A stretch of 64,000 nt of DNA from Paenibacillus_AR mesotrionivorans (GCF_046098205.1 NZ_JBJURJ010000012.1:124001-188000); one strand, 5' to 3'. Positions 1 through 7,587 are shown, counted from the first letter of the stretch. Notes: generated by a model not told the origin, from the letters alone. Made by a program: numbers and translations.

Positions 1-1914
1 GATCCCAACAATCTGCCGCCTCTTCCCCAGCCTCCCCAAGAGGAGAATCTGCTGAAGAATGCAGGCTTCGAAGCCGGAGACTTCACCAATTGGCCGACCC
101 ATTATAACGGGGCCACAGTTGAAGCGTCCAATGCTTATGCGGGAGCCTACGCCGCCAAGCTTACCGGCTCTTATGCCGGAGCGGAGCAGACGGTCAGCGG
201 GCTGTATCCCAACACCATCTATAAGCTGTATGCCTACGGAAAAAGCACTGGCGGCGGCGATGCGGTGATCGGTGTGAAAAACTACGGCGGCACCGCCAAG
301 GACGTCCATGTGTCCTCCACCGCCTATACCAAAAAGGAGCTTACCTTCACAACAGGCAGCGATTCCAACAGCGCCACGATCTATCTGTACAAGGCCGGAG
401 GCGGCGGAGAGGTCTGGTTTGACGCACTGGAGCTGATTCAATTCAGCGCCGCTCCAGACGGGCCGTCGGGTCCGGTCTATACGGTAGGGACCAGCGACGA
501 ATTTAATGCGGCGGCACTGAACAGCCAATGGCGCTGGGTCAGAGAAAACAGCGCCAACTGGTCCTTGTCCGCCAATCCGGGCAGCCTGCGCATCGTCAGT
601 GAAGCGGGGGACATTGTGGACGGGGGAGCGACGGCTAAGAATATTCTCCTGACCGGGGCGCCGGAGGGCAATTGGATGATCGAAACCAAAATGAGCGGCA
701 AACCCTCTGCACGCTGGGCCCAGGGCGGCCTGATCGCCTATGTGGACGACAGCACCTATTTCCGCATGACCCGGCTTTACGGCAGCGGCAACCAGTTCCA
801 GTTCACCAAACAGATCAATGCCGTGCGGGAGCATATGGAGGTCGCCGACACCATCCAATCGGCGGTTTCCTATATGCGGATTTTGAAATACGGCAACACG
901 TACAGCGGCTATTATTCAGCGGACGGGGTGACCTACACCCAGGTATGGACCACCCAAACGGCTGACCTGTCCAATCTCAAAATCGGCCTGATAGTGTGTG
1001 CGGGAACTGGGCTGACGGCAGACTTTGATTATTTCCGGATTGTGACGGACGGCCTGACACCTCCCTCCAGCCCAACGCCAACGCCGACACCAACAGCTAC
1101 ACCGACCGCTACTCCAACACCGACTCCTACTCCAAGTGTAACACCTACTCCAACGCCAACCGCTACACCGACTGCAACACCCACATCAACGCCGACCGCC
1201 ACACCGACTGCCACACCCACATCAACGCCGACCGCCACACCAACACCCACACCCGTCGCGGTTACCGGAGTTGTGCTGAACAAAAGCAATCTGCTGCTGC
1301 AGGAGGACCAAACCTTCACGCTGACGGCTACGGTGGCCCCAACCAATGCCTCTAACAAAACCGTGCTGTGGAGCTCGGATAACCCAACCTCAGTAACGGT
1401 GAATGTGTATGGGGTAGTGACGGCAGCAGGACCGGGCACGGCCGTGGTGACCGCTACAACGGCGGATGGCGCTAAAACCGCAGCTTGTACGATCAAGGTA
1501 GTGGCTGCAGTCAATCTACTGGCCAACCCTGGGTTTGAGACGGGAGACTTCACCGGCTGGCCCACCCATTTTACCCAGTCTGCAATTGTCAATTCCAACG
1601 CCCGTACGGGTGATTATGCGGCCAGACTGACCACGGCTTATGGAGGCATCGAGCAGTACATCAGCGGACTCACGCCTAATACCACCTATGTGCTGAAGGG
1701 CTGGGCTAAAGGAACCAACGGGGAGTTCGGCGTCCGCAACTACGGCAGCTATCAGCGCCAGGTTTATGTGAATGCGGCAGACTATACCCAGGGTGAAATT
1801 ACCTTTACCACCGGCAGCACCAATACCACTGTCACTGTTTTTATGTATAAGCGCGCTGCAGCGGGAGAGGTATATTTCGATGATTTGGAGCTGATGATTA
1901 AGACGCCGCAATAA
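1..1914 (+). CDS. Secreted modular carbohydrate-binding protein, 3' part (5'-truncated by window)
   Basis: The reading frame is open from base 1, so the N-terminus and any signal peptide or catalytic domain lie upstream; 637 residues are visible. Domains in order: a CBM-like jelly roll (residues ~15-150, opening NLLKNAGFEAGDF), a laminin-G-like domain resembling the C-terminal domain of GH43 beta-xylosidases/DUF1349 (~160-349, DEFNAAALNSQWRW), a Pro-Thr linker (~352-418), a Big_2 Ig-like domain (~419-505, VTGVVLNKSNLLL...WSSDNP), and a second CBM-like copy (~506-637, NLLANPGFETGDF...FDDLELM). The two CBM copies are clearly homologous to each other. It probably anchors an extracellular glycosidase to plant polysaccharide; the enzyme activity cannot be judged from this part. 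It ends just before a good hairpin terminator. Confidence 0.85.
   Translation, partial: DPNNLPPLPQPPQEENLLKNAGFEAGDFTNWPTHYNGATVEASNAYAGAYAAKLTGSYAGAEQTVSGLYPNTIYKLYAYGKSTGGGDAVIGVKNYGGTAKDVHVSSTAYTKKELTFTTGSDSNSATIYLYKAGGGGEVWFDALELIQFSAAPDGPSGPVYTVGTSDEFNAAALNSQWRWVRENSANWSLSANPGSLRIVSEAGDIVDGGATAKNILLTGAPEGNWMIETKMSGKPSARWAQGGLIAYVDDSTYFRMTRLYGSGNQFQFTKQINAVREHMEVADTIQSAVSYMRILKYGNTYSGYYSADGVTYTQVWTTQTADLSNLKIGLIVCAGTGLTADFDYFRIVTDGLTPPSSPTPTPTPTATPTATPTPTPTPSVTPTPTPTATPTATPTSTPTATPTATPTSTPTATPTPTPVAVTGVVLNKSNLLLQEDQTFTLTATVAPTNASNKTVLWSSDNPTSVTVNVYGVVTAAGPGTAVVTATTADGAKTAACTIKVVAAVNLLANPGFETGDFTGWPTHFTQSAIVNSNARTGDYAARLTTAYGGIEQYISGLTPNTTYVLKGWAKGTNGEFGVRNYGSYQRQVYVNAADYTQGEITFTTGSTNTTVTVFMYKRAAAGEVYFDDLELMIKTPQ
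1075..1252 (+). repeat. Pro-Thr linker-coding microsatellite
   Basis: Degenerate tandem repeats of the ACNCCNACNCCN type encode the PTPTPTAT linker between two domains of the preceding gene. A longer unit coding for ATPTSTPT recurs almost identically three times near 1170-1240. The repeat is a likely site of length variation between strains. Confidence 0.9.
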
Positions 1915-1960
1915 AGCCGCAGAGTTTCATTCATAAATAATGGGACGCAATCCCCAAATA

Positions 1961-1997
1961 GAAAATTGGGCAGATAGTTTTTCTGCCCAGTTTTTTT
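1961..1997 (+). terminator. Rho-independent terminator of the CBM protein gene
   Basis: Stem TGGGCAGA (1967-1974) / TCTGCCCA (1982-1989) is followed by a run of seven T. It lies about 50 bp after the stop codon. Confidence 0.85.
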
Positions 1998-2132
1998 GTG
2001 TGGTGCGACGGTATTGCAGTCCGGCGGATGTTTGCTCGCTGCCACCCTTTTTGTTCAAATCCCCCGTGTCCCAGAGCCGATATATGCATCTGCCGGGGAC
2101 AATTAGCCTCAGCGGGAGGAACGCGAGAATGT

Positions 2133-2315
2133 TAACGGAACTGAGCGACGCTTAAACGGCGAAAATGCCCTCTGCGGTTTTTTATCGGAACTCTCTGACT
2201 CTTAGCGGTAAAGAAGCAGGGTTAAAGCAGCCGAAAGCAGTTGAAAGAGTCGCTGAGTTCCGTTACGTATTAAACCCGCCTCATTCTTCGGGCTAAGAGT
2301 TGCAGAGTTCCGTTA
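2133..2315. repeat. Quadripartite intergenic repeat, element A (183 bp)
   Basis: Four copies of a ~22-bp repeat beginning TAACGGAACT. Two are forward (TAACGG at 2133, TATCGG at 2183, 50 bp apart) and two inverted (CCGTTA ending at 2265 and 2315, 50 bp apart). The tails read GACTCTTA or close variants. The overall span is 183 bp and the central interval 83 bp, both identical to elements B and D in this window. No ORF of note overlaps it. Confidence 0.85.
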
Positions 2316-2418
2316 CAGCATTGCCTCTCCACTTGGCGGGCTTTTCGGTTATCCTTTCTTTATTGTTCGGTGTTTATTGACCTCTGTTATTTTGGCCGTA
2401 GAGGAAACGGGTTTTTCA

Positions 2419-2427
2419 TGTTATAAT
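2419..2427 (+). promoter_or_regulatory. Extended -10 promoter for the LDH-like gene
   Basis: TGTTATAAT is a perfect extended -10 element about 75 bp before the start codon. No convincing -35 is seen at the expected spacing. Confidence 0.5.
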
Positions 2428-2500
2428 AGGTAACATCAGTTTTGCGGCGAATATACTGTAGCAGAACAAAACAACGGCATGTAGAGAAAGGAAGGACGCC

Positions 2501-3538
2501 ATGGGCAGAAAAACACGTAAGGTTGCCATAGTGGGAACCGGCCTGGTGGGCTCCAGCTGCGCATACGCCATGATCAATCAGGCGGTATGCGAGGAGCTGA
2601 TGCTCATCAACCGGAGTCCGGAGAATGCGCTGGCCCAAGCCCTGGACCTGTCGCATTGTATGGATTTCACCCATTCCAGAACCAAAATATATGCGGGCCA
2701 CTACGAGCAATGCGGCGATATGGATGTGATTATCCTCGCAGTGGGCGGCAACCCGAAGAATCCCGGCAGCCGCCTGGATGTCCTGGATTCCTCCCTGGAG
2801 ATGGTGAAAAGCATCATTCCGCCTATTATGGAAAGCGGATTTAACGGGATATTTGTGGTGGCCACCAATCCGGTGGATATTGTGACCTATGCGGTATGGA
2901 GACTCTCCGGGCTGCCCCGCCAGCATGTGATCGGAACGGGCACCTCCATTGATTCCTCCCGGCTGAAGACCATAATATCCGATATTTTTCCCGTGGAGCC
3001 GCGGAGTGTCCAGGGTTTTGTCATGGGGGAGCACGGAGAATCCCAATTCGTCGCCTGGTCCCATGTCACCATCGGCGGCAAGCCGATCCAGCAGGTGATC
3101 GAGCAGAACCAAAGCCGGTTCGGGCATCTGGATCTGGATGATATCGCCGACCGGACCCGGCTGGCAGGCTGGGAAATTTATAAGCGGAAGGGCTCCACCC
3201 ACTACGGCATCGGCAATGCCTTGGCCTTTATCACCCGGTCCGTGCTGAACGACGACCACCGGATCATGGCCGTGTCCGCCATTCTGGAGGGGGAATACGG
3301 GCAGCACAGTGTATGTGTAGGCGTACCGGCCATTATCTCCGCCAACGGTGTCCAGGAGGTGGTGGAGCTGAACCTCAATGCGGAGGAGCAGGAGAAGTTC
3401 GCCCATTCCTGCAGCCTGATGCGTTCTTTTCTGGAATCCTCCCATCTGGTGGCTCCTTTGGACACACCGGAGATTCATCCCGCCCAGCTGGGCCACGCCG
3501 GGAACGGGAGTGCCGCAACCGCCGAATTCGGGGCGTAG
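2501..3538 (+). CDS. L-lactate / L-2-hydroxyacid dehydrogenase family protein
   Basis: 345 residues of the NAD-dependent LDH/MDH superfamily. An N-terminal Rossmann motif (VAIVGTGLVGSS) binds NAD. Retained catalytic signatures are NPVD, the Asp/Arg pair in GTGTSIDSSRL, the proton-relay His in MGEHGESQ and the substrate-pocket KGSTHYG. The mobile substrate loop reads GGNPKNPGSRLD where classical L-LDH has GANQKPGETRLD. The catalytic Arg is therefore kept, but the specificity residue Gln102 is replaced by Pro. MESGFNG...FVAWSHV is reminiscent of L-2-hydroxyisocaproate dehydrogenases. Lactate is possible, but a bulkier 2-oxoacid is equally likely. SD GAAAGGAAGG precedes ATG. The gene is monocistronic, with its own terminator. 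Confidence 0.85.
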   Translation: MGRKTRKVAIVGTGLVGSSCAYAMINQAVCEELMLINRSPENALAQALDLSHCMDFTHSRTKIYAGHYEQCGDMDVIILAVGGNPKNPGSRLDVLDSSLEMVKSIIPPIMESGFNGIFVVATNPVDIVTYAVWRLSGLPRQHVIGTGTSIDSSRLKTIISDIFPVEPRSVQGFVMGEHGESQFVAWSHVTIGGKPIQQVIEQNQSRFGHLDLDDIADRTRLAGWEIYKRKGSTHYGIGNALAFITRSVLNDDHRIMAVSAILEGEYGQHSVCVGVPAIISANGVQEVVELNLNAEEQEKFAHSCSLMRSFLESSHLVAPLDTPEIHPAQLGHAGNGSAATAEFGA

Positions 3539-3554
3539 GCTTTGCTTACTATAG

Positions 3555-3594
3555 AACCGTTGCCTGTTGTCAAAAACGGGGTAGCGGTTTTTTT
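3555..3594 (+). terminator. Terminator of the LDH-like gene
   Basis: A 10-bp stem with G-U pairs (3555-3564 with 3580-3589) is followed by a run of seven T. Confidence 0.75.
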
Positions 3595-3636
3595 GTGATA
3601 ACCGGTGGAATATTCATAGGGGCTTGTCCGGAAAGT

Positions 3637-3710
3637 TGACATGAAATTGCGGTTTCGTTGCAAAAATCAGGTTGAGGACATAAAATGATAATAATTCTGA
3701 CATGAAGTTG
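3637..3710 (+). promoter_or_regulatory. Promoter with flanking direct repeats upstream of the purine-type deaminase
   Basis: TTGCAA (3658-3663), a 17-bp spacer and TAAAAT (3681-3686) form a plausible sigma-A promoter. It is bracketed by two direct copies of TGACATGAARTTG at 3637-3649 and 3698-3710. Repeats in this position would suit operators for a regulator of purine use; the regulator itself is not in the window. Confidence 0.45.
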
Positions 3711-3769
3711 AGGCGGCGTCCGGAATGGGAATGGCCCCGAAAAGGGCGGACATCAAGGGGGATGATTGT

Positions 3770-5092
3770 ATGGGAACGCTGTTAATCCGGAATGCCGTCA
3801 TTATGACCATGAACCCGCAGGAGGACATTCTGCAAGGGGACGTGTTCATCGAAAACAACCGGATCGTGAAGGTGGAGCCGAATATCGGGGATACTGCGGA
3901 TAAGGTGATTGATGCATCGGGCAAGGTGCTGCTGCCTGGTTTTGTGCAGACGCACATCCATCTGTGCCAGACACTCTTCCGCGGGCGCGCCGACGATCTG
4001 GAGCTGATCGATTGGCTGCGCCAGCGGATCTGGCCCTTGGAGGCGGCTCATGATGCAGATTCCGTCTATTATTCCGCCATGCTGGGGCTGGGAGAGCTTA
4101 TCCGCAGCGGCACCACCACCATACTGGATATGGAGACGGTACATCACACGGATTCGGCTTTCCAGGCCATCCGCCAAAGCGGCATGCGGGCCTTGTCCGG
4201 GAAGGTAATGATGGATTACGGCACGGAGGTGCCGCTGCCGCTCCAGGAGCGGACTGAGGATTCCCTACGGGAGAGTGTGGAACTCCTGGAGAAATGGCAT
4301 GGCGCAGCCAACGGCCGGATTCACTACGCCTTTTGCCCGCGGTTCGTCGTCTCCTGTACGGAGGAGCTGCTTATGGGGGTCCGGGACCTGTCGGCACAGT
4401 ATAACGTGAAGGTGCATACACACGCCTCCGAGAATCAGACGGAAATTGCCATTGTGGAGTCGGAGCGGGGGATGCGCAATGTAATTTATTTGGATCATAT
4501 CGGCTTGGCCCGGCCCAATCTGATTCTGGCCCACAGTATTTGGCTAAATGAAGAAGAGAAGCGGATTATCCGGGACCGTGGGGTGAAGGTCACCCATTGC
4601 CCGGGCTCCAATCTGAAGCTGGCCTCCGGGTTGGCGGAGATTCCGGCCCTGCTCCGCGAGGGCATTCATGTGGGACTGGGCGCGGACGGTGCCCCCTGCA
4701 ACAATAATCTGGATATGTTCCAGGAGATGCGGCTGGCTGCTTTTATCCAGAAGGTCCAACACGGCCCCACGGTCATGAATGCCAGAACCGTTCTGCGGAT
4801 GGCCACCATGGGCGGGGCGGAGGTATTGGGTCTGGAGGGGGAAATCGGCAGTGTGGAGCCGGGAAAGCTGGCGGACCTGCAGCTTTTGGACCTGGAGGAT
4901 TTCCATGTGTACCCCTCCTTTGATGCGGATTGGTATTCCCGGGTGGTGTATGCGGCTACCCGCGGCGATGTGGATACCGTGATTATCGACGGCGAAATTG
5001 TCATGCAGGGCAAGACGGTGCTCACCGTCGACAAACCCGTGGTGCTGAAGGAGGCGGACCGGGCATTGTCCAGGCTGCTGGGCAGGCTGTAA
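3770..5092 (+). CDS. TRZ/ATZ-family amidohydrolase (purine/5'-deoxyadenosine-type deaminase)
   Basis: 440 residues of the metal-dependent amidohydrolase superfamily. Predicted metal ligands are H62 and H64 (TIHL region of THIHLCQ), the His in HTHASEN and the Asp in LGADGAPCNN; HCPGSNLKL is also conserved. The family deaminates ring amino groups of MTA, SAH, 5'-deoxyadenosine, guanine or 8-oxoguanine. The next gene degrades urate-derived intermediates, so a guanine/8-oxoguanine-type substrate is attractive, but the sequence pattern also fits 5'-deoxyadenosine deaminases. The ATG at 3770 is preferred over one at 3725 because AAGGGGG lies at good spacing before it and the mature family start (LLIRNAVIMTMN) follows at once. 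Confidence 0.85.
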   Translation: MGTLLIRNAVIMTMNPQEDILQGDVFIENNRIVKVEPNIGDTADKVIDASGKVLLPGFVQTHIHLCQTLFRGRADDLELIDWLRQRIWPLEAAHDADSVYYSAMLGLGELIRSGTTTILDMETVHHTDSAFQAIRQSGMRALSGKVMMDYGTEVPLPLQERTEDSLRESVELLEKWHGAANGRIHYAFCPRFVVSCTEELLMGVRDLSAQYNVKVHTHASENQTEIAIVESERGMRNVIYLDHIGLARPNLILAHSIWLNEEEKRIIRDRGVKVTHCPGSNLKLASGLAEIPALLREGIHVGLGADGAPCNNNLDMFQEMRLAAFIQKVQHGPTVMNARTVLRMATMGGAEVLGLEGEIGSVEPGKLADLQLLDLEDFHVYPSFDADWYSRVVYAATRGDVDTVIIDGEIVMQGKTVLTVDKPVVLKEADRALSRLLGRL

Positions 5093-5137
5093 TCCTGCCG
5101 TATCCCCAGACTGCGCGGAACTAACGGAGGTGCTTAC

Positions 5138-6007
5138 ATGTCAAACCCATCGGGCATATATACGTTGCAGCAGTTAAATGAAATGGACCGAGCAGCATTT
5201 GCGGAAGCAGTAGGGGTCATCTTCGAGTCATCCCCGTGGATTGCGGAAGCGGCATGGGAGAGCCGCCCCTTCCAAACGGTCCACAGCATGTTCGCGTCTA
5301 TGCTGGAGTACATGGAGCAAGCGGATGAGGAACGCCAGCTGGCTCTTCTGCGGGCCCATCCGGATCTGGGCGCCAAGCTGGCCATGACGGAGGCATCCAC
5401 CCGGGAGCAGGCGGGAGCAGGGCTGGACCGGCTGACCAAGCGGGAGTTTCGCTATATGAATGCCATGAACCGGCTGTACCGCCAAAAGCACGGCTTTCCT
5501 TTTATCATTGCGGTAAAAGGCAGGACCAAGGAGGCGGTGATGGCGTTTATGCGCCAGCGGGTGGCCAATTCCAGAGAAGCGGAGCTTAGACAGGCCTTGA
5601 AGGAGGTCGGCATCATTGCCGGCTTCCGGCTGGCCGGTCTTATGCAGGCGGCCGGCAGGCTGTCCACCCATGTGCTGGACACGGCTATCGGCAAACCTGC
5701 CTGCGGCATGCGGGTGGAGCTGTGGGAGCTGGAGGGTGACGGAATGGGAGCTGCCGCAGTGGACATCCGGCTCTTAAAGGACGTCCGGATGAATGAAGAC
5801 GGGCGGTGCGGGGAGCCGCTGCTATTGGGTTACCTGCAGACCGGAACCTACGAGCTGCGGTATCATGCTGGAGATTATTTTGCCGAGCGCGGAGTGGGCT
5901 TCCTGGATGTTATCCCGATCCGCTTCGAAATCCGGGACCCGGAGGCGCATTATCATGTGCCGCTCCTGGTGTCGCCAGGGGGATACAGCACCTACCGGGG
6001 AAGCTGA
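5138..6007 (+). CDS. Bifunctional OHCU decarboxylase / 5-hydroxyisourate hydrolase
   Basis: 289 residues with two fused domains. Residues ~1-165 are 2-oxo-4-hydroxy-4-carboxy-5-ureidoimidazoline decarboxylase (HPDLGAKL with the catalytic His, SREQAGAGL, the GFPFIIAVKGR signature). Residues ~172-289 are the transthyretin-like HIU hydrolase (LSTHVLD, Arg in VDIRLL, HYHVPLLVSP, C-terminal YRGS). The two act in sequence after urate oxidase: HIU to OHCU to S-allantoin. This domain order is that of plant allantoin synthase, whereas B. subtilis fuses the decarboxylase to uricase (PucL). No uricase gene is in the window. SD ACGGAGGTG lies 45 bp after the deaminase, so the two are probably co-transcribed. 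Confidence 0.93.
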   Translation: MSNPSGIYTLQQLNEMDRAAFAEAVGVIFESSPWIAEAAWESRPFQTVHSMFASMLEYMEQADEERQLALLRAHPDLGAKLAMTEASTREQAGAGLDRLTKREFRYMNAMNRLYRQKHGFPFIIAVKGRTKEAVMAFMRQRVANSREAELRQALKEVGIIAGFRLAGLMQAAGRLSTHVLDTAIGKPACGMRVELWELEGDGMGAAAVDIRLLKDVRMNEDGRCGEPLLLGYLQTGTYELRYHAGDYFAERGVGFLDVIPIRFEIRDPEAHYHVPLLVSPGGYSTYRGS

Positions 6008-6124
6008 TGTAGGGCGGCAAGCGGCTCAGCTGCTGCTTTGTTGAAGGGGAAATTTAACAATAGCCCGCCCATATGGTATAACAGAACTATCGGTATCCAT
6101 CTTGGCTATCAAGGAGATCTGTTT

Positions 6125-6625
6125 ATGGGAACTGCCCAAGTTGCTTCATTGCTGGTATCGGTGCTGGCCGGTACGATGGTTATTTTTCTGCGGCTCCGGG
6201 CCTCCAACCGGCCGACCAATCTGCGCAAGATCATGATCCCGCCGTTGGGTATGTCCACCGGGTTTATGATGTTTGTGGCGCCGGACACTCGCATTCCCTG
6301 GTCCTGGGCGGGGATTGCCTTTTTGGTGGGGGCGGTGTTGTTTTCGTTCCCGCTGATCCGCACAACCCAGCTGGAAATCCGCAATGAAGTCGTCTATATG
6401 AAACGCTCCAAAGCATTCCTGTGGATCATTATCGGCATGCTCCTGGTCCGTGTGCTCCTCCACGACTGGGTGGAGCGGTACATAACAGTGGTCCAGTCCG
6501 CAGGGATATTCTTTATCCTGGCCTTCGGGATGATTCTCGTCTGGCGCATCGCCATGCTGCGGGCCTTCCTGTCCCTCACCGGGAGCAAGGCAGCTGCAGG
6601 GGGAAGCGGGGCTGACAACGGGTAA
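6125..6625 (+). CDS. CcdC-family (DUF1453) membrane protein
   Basis: 166 residues with about five hydrophobic segments, matching the CcdC/DUF1453 family (RASNRPTNLRKIMIPPLGMSTGFMMF). CcdC is encoded next to the cytochrome c biogenesis protein CcdA in B. subtilis, where its role is undefined; here ccdA is ~11 kb away. The ATG at 6125 is chosen over 6038 because AAGGAGATC lies directly before it and the first membrane segment begins right after. Confidence 0.8.
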   Translation: MGTAQVASLLVSVLAGTMVIFLRLRASNRPTNLRKIMIPPLGMSTGFMMFVAPDTRIPWSWAGIAFLVGAVLFSFPLIRTTQLEIRNEVVYMKRSKAFLWIIIGMLLVRVLLHDWVERYITVVQSAGIFFILAFGMILVWRIAMLRAFLSLTGSKAAAGGSGADNG

Positions 6626-6661
6626 ATTTCTTGTATTCTCGGCCCGTGGTACGCCATAACA

Positions 6662-6698
6662 AAAAGCCTGTCCGGCTGCCGGGCAGGCTTTTGCGTTT
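6662..6698. terminator. Bidirectional terminator between ccdC and a minus-strand gene
   Basis: Stem AAGCCTGTCCGG / CCGGGCAGGCTT is flanked by A-rich sequence on the left and T-rich on the right, so it can end transcripts from both convergent genes. Confidence 0.8.
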
Positions 6699-6727
6699 TG
6701 ATGCAGGCATTGCCTATGCAGAGCCTG

Positions 6728-6940
6728 TCAGAAGGTCTTCTCCAGCCGCAGCGCATATTCCACAAACTGCTCAAAGCGGCGGAAACCGATGCCTTCCATA
6801 TAAAAATCGCACAGCTCATGGAATTCCGGACTCCGGAACATCCGGTAAGTGGAAATTCGGCGCGGTTCGTCCCCTAAGTGGCTGATCATCCTTTTTCGCA
6901 GCATAGCGTGTCCGGCAGCCTTTTGAACGCATGACCTCAT
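6728..6940 (-). CDS. Small conserved hypothetical protein, 70 aa
   Basis: Not recognised. The 70-residue product is basic at the N-terminus (MRSCVQKAAGHAMLRKRMI) and has an aromatic/acidic C-terminal half (PEFHELCDFYMEG, FEQFVEYALRLEKTF) that looks like a compact helical fold. It has no signal peptide or membrane segment. A GAGGAGG ribosome binding site precedes the ATG at 6940; a longer in-frame version to 7027 lacks one. Its stop faces the shared terminator at 6662-6698, which supports it as a real gene. Confidence 0.55.
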   Translation of the reverse strand: MRSCVQKAAGHAMLRKRMISHLGDEPRRISTYRMFRSPEFHELCDFYMEGIGFRRFEQFVEYALRLEKTF

Positions 6941-7070
6941 GGTGTACGGGCTCCTCCTCGTGGTAGTTTCTGGCGCGAGTATTGCGGGTTGCAGCTTGCT
7001 ACCCCGGATGGATTTCAGTTTGGTCAACAGCAGGGCAACTCATACTTTCGAAAACTTTTTTGCAATTGTA

Positions 7071-7131
7071 TTGACAGATACACCGAAACAAGGTATCTTA
7101 ATATCAACGAACGATATTGAGAATCATTATC
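7071..7131 (+). promoter_or_regulatory. Promoter overlapped by a Fur box
   Basis: TTGACA (7071-7076), 17-bp spacer, TATCTT (7094-7099). The expected start is near 7106, and immediately downstream lies GATATTGAGAATCATTATC (7113-7131), a close match to the palindromic Fur box GATAATGATWATCATTATC. Iron-loaded Fur bound here would block initiation. Confidence 0.7.
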
Positions 7132-7392
7132 AGTCAATATCGGAGCCGTCCTGAATGAACCGCCTGCGATGATGCCCTCCCGATAGAGGAGATTGCATCT
7201 GCTGCAGAAAGGCTTATGAGCCGGGAACCGGGCCACCGGATCTGCCATACGCTGCGGAACTCCCTCCCGGCGGACTCAGCAGTATGCTTGACCCAACCAT
7301 CGCGTCTCACCATTTTCCATAGTTATCCTCTTCTCAACCGCCAGAGTGGCAAGTCCGGTTATCCGGAAGCCCGCTCAGGCGGTCTTTTTTTT
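7106..7392 (+). ncRNA. Candidate Fur-regulated non-coding transcript
   Basis: The interval runs from the inferred start of the Fur-box promoter to a terminator. The only ORF inside (start 7216, 63 codons) has a poor ribosome binding site, no recognisable protein and runs on past the terminator. The arrangement fits a small iron-sparing RNA, by analogy with FsrA of B. subtilis, though no sequence similarity to FsrA is claimed. Confidence 0.35.
7337..7392 (+). terminator. Branched terminator ending the Fur-box transcript
   Basis: Outer stem ACCGCC (7337-7342) / GGCGGT (7378-7383) encloses TCCGG-TTAT-CCGGA and is followed by eight T. Confidence 0.65.
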
Positions 7393-7404
7393 GTGCGGAA
7401 TGTC

Positions 7405-7587
7405 TAACGGCAGTGAGAGACCTTATATCGGCGAAAACACCGCCCGCAAAATTGTAACGGCGGCCAGAGACGCTATTTGGTTCAAAACGCCCACCGCAAG
7501 CTTGATTTTAGCCAAATAACGTCTTCTGCTTCCGTTAGGTTTTCCATGCCCTTCTTGAGGGGCATATAGAGGCGCTCACCGCCGTTA
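7405..7587. repeat. Quadripartite intergenic repeat, element B (183 bp)
   Basis: Forward copies start TAACGG at 7405 and 7455; inverted copies end CCGTTA at 7537 and 7587. Repeat bodies follow TAACGG + ~6 variable bases + AGAGACSYTATTT. Spacing is 50/83/50 bp, as in elements A and D. In this copy the outer pair (both with TATAT) and the inner pair (both with ATTTGG) match each other best, as nested hairpin arms would. Confidence 0.85.

Larger units (their letters stand above)
1998..2500. other. Intergenic stretch with quadripartite element A and the ldh promoter
   Basis: No credible gene was found. The stretch holds repeat element A (2133-2315) and an extended -10 promoter shortly before the dehydrogenase gene. 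Confidence 0.7.

Noticed and set aside
1029..1598. Minus-strand ORF of 189 codons rich in Val-Gly repeats
   Set aside because: It is the complement of the Pro-Thr linker and the Big_2 domain; the V-G pattern is a by-product of the ACNCCN repeat.
2387..3496. Minus-strand ORF of 369 codons over the LDH-like gene
   Set aside because: Antisense shadow of a well-recognised gene in GC-rich DNA; no ribosome binding site and no protein motif.
7216..7407. 63-codon ORF under the Fur-box promoter
   Set aside because: Poor ribosome binding site, composition unlike a protein, and it runs past the predicted terminator.
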